A DNA stretch of 64,000 nucleotides from Clostridia bacterium. Lineage in GTDB: Bacteria; Bacillota; Clostridia; Christensenellales; DTU072. The position numbers and the translations under genes were made by a program. The number at the start of each line of letters is the position of its first letter. Position 1 is the first letter of the stretch. This document shows, piece by piece, positions 43,247 through 51,025 of the stretch. The DNA lies in contig JAEDHK010000001.1 in NCBI GenBank assembly GCA_016297005.1, forward strand, positions 1-64,000. Direction: 5' to 3'. The notes below the pieces were generated by a model. That model ran no database searches and had not been told where the DNA came from. It was given only the letters and a program-made list of their open reading frames with translations.

Positions 43247-44197
43247 ATGAAAAACGGTTTTGACGCGGGCTTTGTCCGTCAATACATGGAAGACTTTTGT
43301 AAACGATACGATTATCCCGTCGAGGCAACGGAAACTTTTTTGTTCGTCTTCGATAGAGTATGCGCCGATAAAGAATTGAGCGATCGTTTCTTTGCACCCG
43401 TCAGTGCCTATGCCGCCGGAAAAAAGTTCCTGTACGGGGAACATCTGTCCGGCAATAAAAAGGGCGGAGAGTGTAAGCTCGTCGCCGATAAACTGGGAGT
43501 GTCTACCTATACGACGGACTTTTTATATTGCTTGTGCCTGATCCCGTATCTGGAAAAACTGTACGAAGAAAAAGGATTGGATAAGCAGATCTTTTTCGAC
43601 GGCATGGGCGACTTTAAATGTAAGCTGTGGGAATGTAAAAAAGTTTACGACGTGTGGGGCTCGTTCGTTGCGAACTGGTTCGGCAGGTGGTTTACATTGG
43701 ACCGATTCCAATTTGGCAGGCTCCAGTACGAACCGGCAAAGGGCATTTGGATAAGTTGCAAGTTGGAAGGCGGCAAGCGCGTGCGTTTATGGCAGAAATA
43801 TCTCAATTTGCACATTCCTTCTATGGGTCCGCTTCGTCCGGAAGAGGCGGAAGCGTCTTTCAGAGCGGCGTATGCCTTTTTCCGTAAGCGCGGATATGGC
43901 AAGAATATCGTGTTTCATACTTCCAGTTGGCTTTTGAACCCGGATCACAGAAAGATGTTTAAGCCGGACAGTAATATCGTCCGTTTTATGGATTGTTTTA
44001 AGGTGCTTACCGTGCGCGAAGAAAAGGAAAACCAAGACTTTTGGCGCATCTATAATCGACCTTTCAACGCGCAAAACCCCGATTGTTCGGGCAATACGAC
44101 CATGCAAAGGGAATACGCCAGAATTATACTTTCCGGCGGTCATATCAAGCATGCCTCGGGCGTGTTCGTTTACGACGGAGAGAGATTTTATAAATAA
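43247..44197 (+). CDS. Acyltransferase-domain protein (DUF5596-like)
   Basis: 316 aa from the ATG at 43247. Helical first third (VRQYMEDFCKRYDYP), then beta-rich part with FGRLQYEPAKG and a GNAT-like C-terminal half including HIPSMGPLRPEE and AYAFFRKRG. The layout matches clostridial 'acyltransferase domain-containing' proteins often found beside glycoside hydrolases; no catalytic role is proven. It is 18 bases before a GH78 rhamnosidase and probably co-transcribed with it, hinting at a part in glycan or glycoside use. Confidence 0.6.
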   Translation: MKNGFDAGFVRQYMEDFCKRYDYPVEATETFLFVFDRVCADKELSDRFFAPVSAYAAGKKFLYGEHLSGNKKGGECKLVADKLGVSTYTTDFLYCLCLIPYLEKLYEEKGLDKQIFFDGMGDFKCKLWECKKVYDVWGSFVANWFGRWFTLDRFQFGRLQYEPAKGIWISCKLEGGKRVRLWQKYLNLHIPSMGPLRPEEAEASFRAAYAFFRKRGYGKNIVFHTSSWLLNPDHRKMFKPDSNIVRFMDCFKVLTVREEKENQDFWRIYNRPFNAQNPDCSGNTTMQREYARIILSGGHIKHASGVFVYDGERFYK

Positions 44198-44215
44198 AAA
44201 ATAAGGAGAAAAAAT

Positions 44216-46570
44216 ATGTTATCGGATATATTTGTTTCCGCGGGGAAAGAACTGAACACTTTTAAGACGCCTGTGGCGGCGCCGTACGTGAGAAAAGCGT
44301 TTTCGGCGAAAGGCGGCAAGGCGACCCTGACCGTCACTTGCAGCGGTTTTTACAGGGCGTTTTTTAACGGCAAAGAGATCACGCGCAGCATTCTCGCGCC
44401 GTATATCACCAATCCTGATCTGTTTATGTTTTACGATCGATACGAATTGGAGCTTGCGGAAGGAGAGAACGTCGTTGGGTTCATCCTCGGTAACGGATTG
44501 AGTAACAGCCTTGATTACAACGTATGGCAATTCGAAAACGCCGCATGGCGTTCGGCGCCGAAACTTGCGTTTTCCGTAGAGGGGGAGGGCCTGCTCGTAG
44601 AAGCGGACGGTAGCAAAACGCGTCCGTCGCACGTTATTTTCGACGACTTTCACGGAGGAGAATGGATCGATCGCAGAAAAGAAATACCCGGTTTTTCATT
44701 GCCGGGATACGATGATTCGGATTGGAAAGAGGTCTTGTCCGTGCAATCTCCCAAAGGAGAAAAGATTCTTTCTACCGTGCCGCCCATCGTTTCCGTCAAG
44801 GAGATTAAACCCGTTTCTATCAAGAAGATCGGCGGCGGGCATGCCTATGATTTCGGTGTGATCACAGCGGGTAATATGCGCCTGAAACTGAAAGCGCCGA
44901 CAGCCGGGCAGAAAATCAGATACGTCCATACCGAAGTAACGAAGGACGGCATTCCGAACATCAAAACGCTCGTATGCGGAAAGATGAATACCAATCAGAC
45001 CTTTAAATATGTTGCTCGCGGCGATGAAGAAGAGGTTTACGAGCCCTATTTTTCTTACGTCGGTTGCAGATATCTGTTTGTTGAAGGCCTGCGCGACGAT
45101 CAGGCGACGGAAGACGCGTTTACGTTCGTCGTGCAACACGGCGAGTGTAAGGAATGGGGCGATTTTTCTTGCAGCGACGAGGTGGCCAATAAGATCGAAA
45201 AAATCATTAAGAATTCCGACATGAGCAACCTCTTTTACTTCCCCACCGATTGTCCGCAGAGAGAAAAGAACGGTTGGACGGGCGACGCCTCCGTGTCGGC
45301 CGAACATCTGCTGGCTAATTTCGATATCATAAGGCAACTGACCGCTTGGGTAAAACTCATTGTAAAAACGCAAAGAGCGGACGGCGCGTTACCCGGTATC
45401 GTGCCCACCGACAAGTGGGGCTTTATGTGGGGGAACGGCCCGGTATGGGACTCCGTTATGTTCAGTCTCCCATACGAAATTTATCGTATTACCGGCAACA
45501 AAGAGTTGATCGTGTACAGCGCCGAGGCCATGTTAAAGTATTTGCGTTACGCACGGAAGAAACTCAATCCGGAAGGCCTGGCTGACTTCGGCCTTACCGA
45601 CTGGGTTCAACCGCATTGTACGGCTTCCGGTCATTACGCCATCCGAAAGGTAACCAGCACCCTTAGCCTGATCGAGACGACGCAAAAGGCGAAAAAGATG
45701 TTCGACGTCATTGGCGACGAAGAAAAATCGGCGTTTGCAGAAGACATGAAAAATACTCTCGTCGCCTCTTTCCGTAAACGTTGCTTTAATCCGCGCACCG
45801 GAGTCGTCAAAGGGAAAACGCAGACGACGCAAGCCTATGCCATTTATCTCGGCATTCTGACGTCGGAAGAAGAGAAAAAAGCATTACAAGTACTTTTGGA
45901 TTACATAAAACGGGATGACGGGACCCTTAATGTCGGACTAGTCGGCACTCGGTGTCTCTTTCACGCCTTGTCGAAAATGGGCGAGAGCGACCTTGCGTAC
46001 GAACTCATAACGCAAAGCAAGTATCCTTCTTACGGATACATGATTGCCAACGGAGCTACTTCGCTTTGGGAGGACTTTGCCAAAGTGAAGATAAAAGAAA
46101 ACGGAGACTTAGTGCGTATCGAGGAGCGGCAGAAATTAAGTCAAATGCCTACGCTCGCCGTTAAATTAAGAATGTTTTCCGAGAGGATGTTCTTTAACGG
46201 AGGCAAGCATAAGGAAGGAAGAGAGGGGCGCGTCTGGTCGCTCAATCACCACTTCCTGGGCGACGTCAGTAACTGGTTCAAAAGGTGCGTGGTCGGAATT
46301 TGCGTCAACGACGGTTTTACCGACCCGACGCATGTGGACGTTAAACCTTGTTTCATCGATAAATTGAGTTTTGCCGAGTCGACGAGAGAAACCCCGTTCG
46401 GAAAAATAACCGTTCGATGGGAACGGCAGGGTAAGGACGTTATGATAGAAGTCAGAACGACAGGAAAATTGCGCGGCATGATCGTTTTGCCGGAAGGGTA
46501 TTCTTTTGAGGACGGCGCGACGAAAAAAGAGCTCGTCGACGGAAAGTACCTTTGTCCGGCAAAAGGATGA
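44216..46570 (+). CDS. GH78 alpha-L-rhamnosidase
   Basis: 784 aa, no signal peptide, so it probably acts on imported rhamnosides in the cytosol. N-terminal beta domains (1-340) include FYRAFFNGKEI and YDRYELE; the catalytic (alpha/alpha)6 barrel begins near residue 345 with FPTDCPQREKNGWTGDA, the GH78 region holding the acidic catalytic residues, and continues with TLWEDF-like ANGATSLWEDF and NHHFLGDVSNWF. C-terminal beta domain follows. AAGGAG precedes the ATG. Terminator at 46599. Confidence 0.9.
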   Translation: MLSDIFVSAGKELNTFKTPVAAPYVRKAFSAKGGKATLTVTCSGFYRAFFNGKEITRSILAPYITNPDLFMFYDRYELELAEGENVVGFILGNGLSNSLDYNVWQFENAAWRSAPKLAFSVEGEGLLVEADGSKTRPSHVIFDDFHGGEWIDRRKEIPGFSLPGYDDSDWKEVLSVQSPKGEKILSTVPPIVSVKEIKPVSIKKIGGGHAYDFGVITAGNMRLKLKAPTAGQKIRYVHTEVTKDGIPNIKTLVCGKMNTNQTFKYVARGDEEEVYEPYFSYVGCRYLFVEGLRDDQATEDAFTFVVQHGECKEWGDFSCSDEVANKIEKIIKNSDMSNLFYFPTDCPQREKNGWTGDASVSAEHLLANFDIIRQLTAWVKLIVKTQRADGALPGIVPTDKWGFMWGNGPVWDSVMFSLPYEIYRITGNKELIVYSAEAMLKYLRYARKKLNPEGLADFGLTDWVQPHCTASGHYAIRKVTSTLSLIETTQKAKKMFDVIGDEEKSAFAEDMKNTLVASFRKRCFNPRTGVVKGKTQTTQAYAIYLGILTSEEEKKALQVLLDYIKRDDGTLNVGLVGTRCLFHALSKMGESDLAYELITQSKYPSYGYMIANGATSLWEDFAKVKIKENGDLVRIEERQKLSQMPTLAVKLRMFSERMFFNGGKHKEGREGRVWSLNHHFLGDVSNWFKRCVVGICVNDGFTDPTHVDVKPCFIDKLSFAESTRETPFGKITVRWERQGKDVMIEVRTTGKLRGMIVLPEGYSFEDGATKKELVDGKYLCPAKG

Positions 46571-46598
46571 TTCTTTTATTACCCGATAAGGAATATTT

Positions 46599-46631
46599 CG
46601 TCGTTCTCATCTTGAGAATGACGATTTTTTT
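46599..46631 (+). terminator. Terminator after the rhamnosidase gene
   Basis: 11-bp stem (46599-46609 with 46613-46623; one G-T pair) with a 3-base loop and seven T after it. Confidence 0.88.
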
Positions 46632-46676
46632 ATGAAAAAGCGGGCGCACGTTATTAAAAAATAAGACAATTGAGTA

Positions 46677-46705
46677 TTGATTTACGTAAAAAAAGATGGT
46701 AAAAT
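46677..46705 (+). promoter_or_regulatory. Promoter of the GNAT gene
   Basis: TTGATT (46677-46682), 17 bp, TAAAAT (46700-46705), 60 bases before the ATG, with CGAGGAG as ribosome site. Confidence 0.7.
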
Positions 46706-46764
46706 GATTAACGCATAAGCTGCGAATAGCTTACCGGTATTTTTATCAGTCGAGGAGTGTCATT

Positions 46765-47382
46765 ATGTGTAAAAGGAAGAAATCGAAACGTCAGATCGCT
46801 ATGGGTTGGGTTCGGGAAGAGCCTGAACCGGCGTTTTTCCCCGAAGGGTATACTGTCGAAAAGTATAATGGGAATCCCAACCAGAGAAAGGAGTTTTTTC
46901 GCCTGTGGCACGGCAAATACGGCAGCGAAAAAGAAGTGAACGATATGTTCAAGCGCACGTTCGTGCATTACCGCGATTGCAAGCCGGAAAAGGACGTGCA
47001 TTTCGTTAAGTTCGGCGACGAATATATCGGTACGATTACCGCTATTCATCATCCGTTCGGCAATCTCGGTTACGTGCATATGGTCGCTATCCGCGAAGAC
47101 TTCCGCGGCAAGCATCTTTCTCGTCCGCTCAACTATATCGCTATGAAAAAGATTTATGAGGACGGTTCCGGGCGCGCCTATCTTACTACCAACGAGTGGC
47201 GCAAAAACGCCATCCGAAGCTACATAAAGGCCGGGTTTTATCCCTTACAGAACGGAGTGGGCAGAGCTGAAAAGAAAGAAATGATCGAGCGTTGGAAAAA
47301 AGTCTACGAAGATTTGGGTCTCGGAGAGTTGAAAATGCTGGATAAACGTTACAAATTCATCCCGAGAGAGAAACTTCAATGA
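46765..47382 (+). CDS. GNAT-family N-acetyltransferase
   Basis: 205 aa. A basic N-terminal arm (CKRKKSKRQ) is followed by a GNAT fold; motif A reads VHMVAIREDFRGKHLSRPLN with the R-x-x-R/G-x-G/H acetyl-CoA loop, and motif B AYLTTNEWRKNAIRSYIKAGF is typical. Uses acetyl-CoA to acetylate an amine; the substrate is unknown. It is 77 bases before the oxidoreductase gene and may share transcription with it. Confidence 0.85.
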   Translation: MCKRKKSKRQIAMGWVREEPEPAFFPEGYTVEKYNGNPNQRKEFFRLWHGKYGSEKEVNDMFKRTFVHYRDCKPEKDVHFVKFGDEYIGTITAIHHPFGNLGYVHMVAIREDFRGKHLSRPLNYIAMKKIYEDGSGRAYLTTNEWRKNAIRSYIKAGFYPLQNGVGRAEKKEMIERWKKVYEDLGLGELKMLDKRYKFIPREKLQ

Positions 47383-47459
47383 AAAAGCACCCATCTGAAT
47401 TCTCGGTTGCGAATTCATATCTATATAAAAACGTGTAAATATATTATAGGAGATTATTT

Positions 47460-48788
47460 ATGGAAAAAGTAAAGATCGGCGTGTTCGGCGCCGGCAGAGG
47501 TCAAACGATGATGCGCTACTGCATGCTTAATCCCGACGCGGAACTGGTAGCCATTTGCGATAAAAATCCAAAATTGCTCGACGCAAGAAAGAAGCAGTTC
47601 GGCGCCAGGGGCAAACACGTTAAATACTATACCGACTTTGATACGTTTTTGAAAGAATCGGGCGTCGACGCCGTAGTCCTCGCGAACTACGCCAACGATC
47701 ACGCCCCATACGCCATTAAGGCTATGGAAGCCGGTAAACACGTTCTTAGCGAGGTGCTCCCGGTCGAAACGCTGAAAGAAGCGGTGGAACTTTGCGATGC
47801 GGTGGAACGTACCGGCAAGATCTACGCTTATGCCGAAAACTATTGTTACTTTGCGTCGACGAGAGAAATGAAGCGTCTTTTCGACAACGGTTATCTCGGA
47901 GAATTCGAGTACGGCGAAGGCGAATATATCCACAATTGTCAACCGGGCTGGCCTGCGCTTACCGCCGGCGGTTGGGAGGGACATTGGCGTAACGTCATGA
48001 GTGCCTTCTATTACTGCACGCACTCGGCCGGACCGCTCGTGCATATGGTCAGGAAATCGGGAATTCGTCCGGTTAAGGTTTCCGGAACCGAAGGCCCTTA
48101 CAATCAGCGCATGAAGGATATGTGCGCCGGGGGAGCCTCGGTGGCGGTAGAAATGGTCACCCTCAGTAACGGCGGTATTTTCAAGAGTATCCACGGCCTC
48201 GGTCTGTCCGGTAATAATATCTGGTATTCCGCTTATGGCAGCAAGGGGAGAGCAGAGTCGGCCAGAGAATACGCGGGATACACGAGGAAGGCGCCTTTAT
48301 ACTGCCTGTACGTCAACGGCGGAAATACGGAAACGGACGCCATGACGGAAACGCATAAATATTGCCCGAAGCTCACCGGAAGGGCACGCCGATTCGGACA
48401 CAGCGGTTCCGACTGGTATATCATGAATAATTTCTGCAAGCGCATCCGCGGAGAAGAGGCGGACACGGTAGACGTATACGAAGCGCTCGATATGTACTTT
48501 GTCGGTCACTTTGGGTATCTTTCTGCCTTGGAAGGGGGTGCCGCACAAGAGATACCGGATTTCCGTGATAAAGCGGTACGCGAGAAGTATCGTAACGATA
48601 CCCGGTGTCCGGATAAGAACAAGGCCGGCGATCAACTTCTTCCCAGCAACACGCAAGGCGGGTGGGTCATCGGCGAAAAAGAAAAAGAACATATGGATTG
48701 GAGATCGAAGAACCCCGTCAAGAGGAACAAGATCCGGTCGTTGATTTTCGAGATGAAAAAATTTTGGAACAGAGGTAAAATTAAATAA
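47460..48788 (+). CDS. Gfo/Idh/MocA-family oxidoreductase
   Basis: 442 aa. N-terminal Rossmann NAD(P) site VKIGVFGAGRGQTM (residues 4-17), then LSEVLPVETLKEA, the family's E-x-x-x-x block, and the second domain with YAYAENYCYFASTREM. Members oxidise or epimerise sugars and polyols. The C-terminal 80 residues are longer than usual and basic. ATAGGAG precedes the ATG. It overlaps the next gene at TAATG (48788), so it is coupled to a phosphodiesterase-like enzyme: together they suggest processing of a phosphorylated or glycosylated carbohydrate. Confidence 0.85.
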   Translation: MEKVKIGVFGAGRGQTMMRYCMLNPDAELVAICDKNPKLLDARKKQFGARGKHVKYYTDFDTFLKESGVDAVVLANYANDHAPYAIKAMEAGKHVLSEVLPVETLKEAVELCDAVERTGKIYAYAENYCYFASTREMKRLFDNGYLGEFEYGEGEYIHNCQPGWPALTAGGWEGHWRNVMSAFYYCTHSAGPLVHMVRKSGIRPVKVSGTEGPYNQRMKDMCAGGASVAVEMVTLSNGGIFKSIHGLGLSGNNIWYSAYGSKGRAESAREYAGYTRKAPLYCLYVNGGNTETDAMTETHKYCPKLTGRARRFGHSGSDWYIMNNFCKRIRGEEADTVDVYEALDMYFVGHFGYLSALEGGAAQEIPDFRDKAVREKYRNDTRCPDKNKAGDQLLPSNTQGGWVIGEKEKEHMDWRSKNPVKRNKIRSLIFEMKKFWNRGKIK

Positions 48789-49777
48789 TGAAATTCTACG
48801 ATATCCTTCTTACAATAGGTAATTATATCAAGATTTATCCCGCAAAGAAACGGAATAAGATTACCGAAGGCTTTTTGCCCACGGACGCCGATCTTGCCAA
48901 TGCCAAAAAGTATTCCAGAGTCATGATTTTCGGCGCGGACGGCGCGGGAGACTACTTCTGCAAGTGCAATACGCCCAATTTTAATCGTATTTTCGCTCAC
49001 GGATCCAGGACTTTTACGGGATTGAGTCAGTTCCCGACCATCAGCGCGCAGAACTGGGGGTCGGTCCTGCACGGCGTTACTTACCAAAAGCATAAATTGA
49101 CGAACGAGGTCGCCGCTACGATGAACTTTGTCAATAAGGATCTGCCGTCGATCTTCCGCATCTGCGGAGAGCGGCATCCCGACAAGACGTTCGCGTCCAT
49201 CGTCAACTGGTATCCGATCAATAAGGGCATTGTGGAAAACGACGTGCCCGGCCTGTATAAGGTCAGCGGCGGAGAGTTGTACAAGGGACCGAGCGACACG
49301 AAAGCGACCGACAAGGCGGTTTGCGACGAAATTATCTCTTTTATCCGGGACAAGGACCCGATGATCTTGTTTACGCATCTGGATACGCCCGATCACGGCG
49401 GACATACGTACGGATACGGAACGCCCGGCTATATCGAGCACGTTGAATACTCTGACGAATTGCTCGGCAAAGTCTACGACGCTTATTGCGAAAAAGGCTG
49501 GAAGGACGACACGTTGTTTATTCTCGTTACCGACCACGGTCACGTTTGTCGCACGAGGAAGGACGGTTCCGCTTTCGGCGGACACGGCGGGTGGACGGAT
49601 AGCGAAAAATACGTTACCCTTGCCGTTGCAGGCGGTCTCGGAGATATCGTCGATGGTCAAATGGGCCCGGCAGGGACGTTGGACGTCGCTTCCATCGCCC
49701 TGTATGCCCTCGGCGAAAAGCAGCCGGAAGTATATGAAAGCCGCGTGCCGAAAAACGTCTTTAATACGTTAAAATAA
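48788..49777 (+). CDS. Alkaline-phosphatase-superfamily phosphodiesterase, cytosolic copy
   Basis: 329 aa. Type I phosphodiesterase/nucleotide-pyrophosphatase fold: first metal site MIFGADGAGDYF, nucleophile region QFPTISAQNWGSVLHG (Thr or Ser as nucleophile), HLDTPDHGGH, VTDHGH and GGHGG. There is no signal peptide, unlike its close paralogue just downstream; identity between them is high across all motifs. It starts on the last base of the oxidoreductase stop. Substrate unknown; sulfatase, phosphodiesterase or phosphoglycerol transferase roles are possible. Confidence 0.83.
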   Translation: MKFYDILLTIGNYIKIYPAKKRNKITEGFLPTDADLANAKKYSRVMIFGADGAGDYFCKCNTPNFNRIFAHGSRTFTGLSQFPTISAQNWGSVLHGVTYQKHKLTNEVAATMNFVNKDLPSIFRICGERHPDKTFASIVNWYPINKGIVENDVPGLYKVSGGELYKGPSDTKATDKAVCDEIISFIRDKDPMILFTHLDTPDHGGHTYGYGTPGYIEHVEYSDELLGKVYDAYCEKGWKDDTLFILVTDHGHVCRTRKDGSAFGGHGGWTDSEKYVTLAVAGGLGDIVDGQMGPAGTLDVASIALYALGEKQPEVYESRVPKNVFNTLK

Positions 49778-49794
49778 AACGAAAGGAGAAAAAC

Positions 49795-50829
49795 ATGAAG
49801 AACTTTTTCGTGAAAATCGGCAAGTTTTTTGCGGCGCACAAAATCGTGACGGTCGTCGTTGCGCTCGCGCTTTGCTGTGTTGTTGTTTTTTCTTGTTTGG
49901 GGACGCTCTATTTTAATCGTTTTTCGAAAGGAACGGTGCCTACGGATCAAGATTTGCTTGCGCTGAAAGAAAGCGGCGGGGTCTACGAACACGTCGTTAT
50001 TTTCGGAGTGGACGGCGCCGGCGGATATTTCGGCAAAATGGACACGCCTAATTTCGATAAAATATTCGCTAATGGTTCCGTCACGTATAAAGGGATGAGC
50101 CAATTTCCTACTGTAAGCGCGCAGAACTGGGGGGCAATGATCCACGGCGTCCGTTATCAGAAACATAAAGTGAATAACGATATCGCCGCCAGTCAGAATT
50201 ATACGGATACCAGGTATCCTTCGTTTTTTAAGGTGTACGGCGAACGGCATCCGGACGCGGAAATGGCTTCCATTGTGCATTGGGCGCCCATCAATAAAGG
50301 GATCGTCGAGCACGATATCCCCGGTATGTACACGAAAGACGCAAAAACTTATTACGACGGGCCGGATAACGAAGGAGCCGTTGACGACGTGGTATGCGAT
50401 CTGGTCGTGGATTTTGTGAAAGAAAAGAATTCCGAAATTGTTTTTATGCAGTTCGATAGTGTGGACGGCGCAGGGCACGAAAACGGATACGGCTCTGAGG
50501 AATATATAGAAGCCGTCGCTCATATCGACGAATGCATGGGTAAGATATATCAGGCATATTGCGATAGAGGGTGGCAGGATAACACGTTATTTATTTGCGT
50601 ATCCGACCACGGCCACGAAACGTGGGGCGGCCACGGCGGGAATAATCCGATCGTTCGTAACGTCACGATCGCCGTTGCCGGGAACAAAGGCAACGTGATC
50701 AAGGGTACTCCCGGTCATGCCGTTACGCAGGATATCGCGTCTATCGTGCTTTATGCTCTCGGCGAAAAGCAGCCCGACTCCTGGGAAAGTAAAGTGCCGA
50801 AGAATATGTTTTCTTCGCTCGAAGAATAA
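49795..50829 (+). CDS. Alkaline-phosphatase-superfamily phosphodiesterase, membrane-anchored copy
   Basis: 344 aa, tandem paralogue of the previous gene. It adds an N-terminal membrane helix (KIVTVVVALALCCVVVFSCL, residues about 17-36) that should place the enzyme outside the cell. Motifs match the neighbour: VIFGVDGAGGYF, QFPTVSAQNWGAMIHG, QFDSVDGAGH, VSDHGH and GGHGG. The shared EKQPxxxESKVPKNxF tail shows recent common origin. Probably attacks the same kind of phosphate or sulfate ester on the outer side. Terminators follow at 50862 and 50899. Confidence 0.83.
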   Translation: MKNFFVKIGKFFAAHKIVTVVVALALCCVVVFSCLGTLYFNRFSKGTVPTDQDLLALKESGGVYEHVVIFGVDGAGGYFGKMDTPNFDKIFANGSVTYKGMSQFPTVSAQNWGAMIHGVRYQKHKVNNDIAASQNYTDTRYPSFFKVYGERHPDAEMASIVHWAPINKGIVEHDIPGMYTKDAKTYYDGPDNEGAVDDVVCDLVVDFVKEKNSEIVFMQFDSVDGAGHENGYGSEEYIEAVAHIDECMGKIYQAYCDRGWQDNTLFICVSDHGHETWGGHGGNNPIVRNVTIAVAGNKGNVIKGTPGHAVTQDIASIVLYALGEKQPDSWESKVPKNMFSSLEE

Positions 50830-50898
50830 AAGTTTTTAATAAAAACGATACGAAAGATTATGCCGCTCGTTGGCGGCCGGTTTTTAGGCATGATTTCT

Positions 50899-50930
50899 GA
50901 AACGTCGCGACCTCGCGACGTTTCTTTTTT
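50899..50930 (+). terminator. Terminator after the phosphodiesterase pair
   Basis: 12-bp arms (50899-50910 and 50913-50924), likely an 11-bp stem with a 4-base loop, then six T. A weaker GC hairpin with TTTTT (50862-50885) precedes it. Confidence 0.88.
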
Positions 50931-50975
50931 GTACCGGGGAAAGTGTATTTATTTTCTTAAACGCAGGTTTCGGTA

Positions 50976-51004
50976 TTGACTTTCTTATTATTATATTTTA
51001 TAAT
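50976..51004 (+). promoter_or_regulatory. Promoter of the giant LRR lipoprotein gene
   Basis: TTGACT (50976-50981), 17 bp, TATAAT (50999-51004). A leader of about 15 bases contains ACGGAG before the ATG at 51026, so this gene is not leaderless. Confidence 0.8.
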
Positions 51005-51025
51005 TTTATAACGGAGAAAAGTGAA

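Noticed and set aside
43105..43248. 48-residue N-terminal extension of the metallophosphoesterase
   Set aside because: It would cover both divergent promoters; the ATG at 43104 begins just before the first conserved beta strand.
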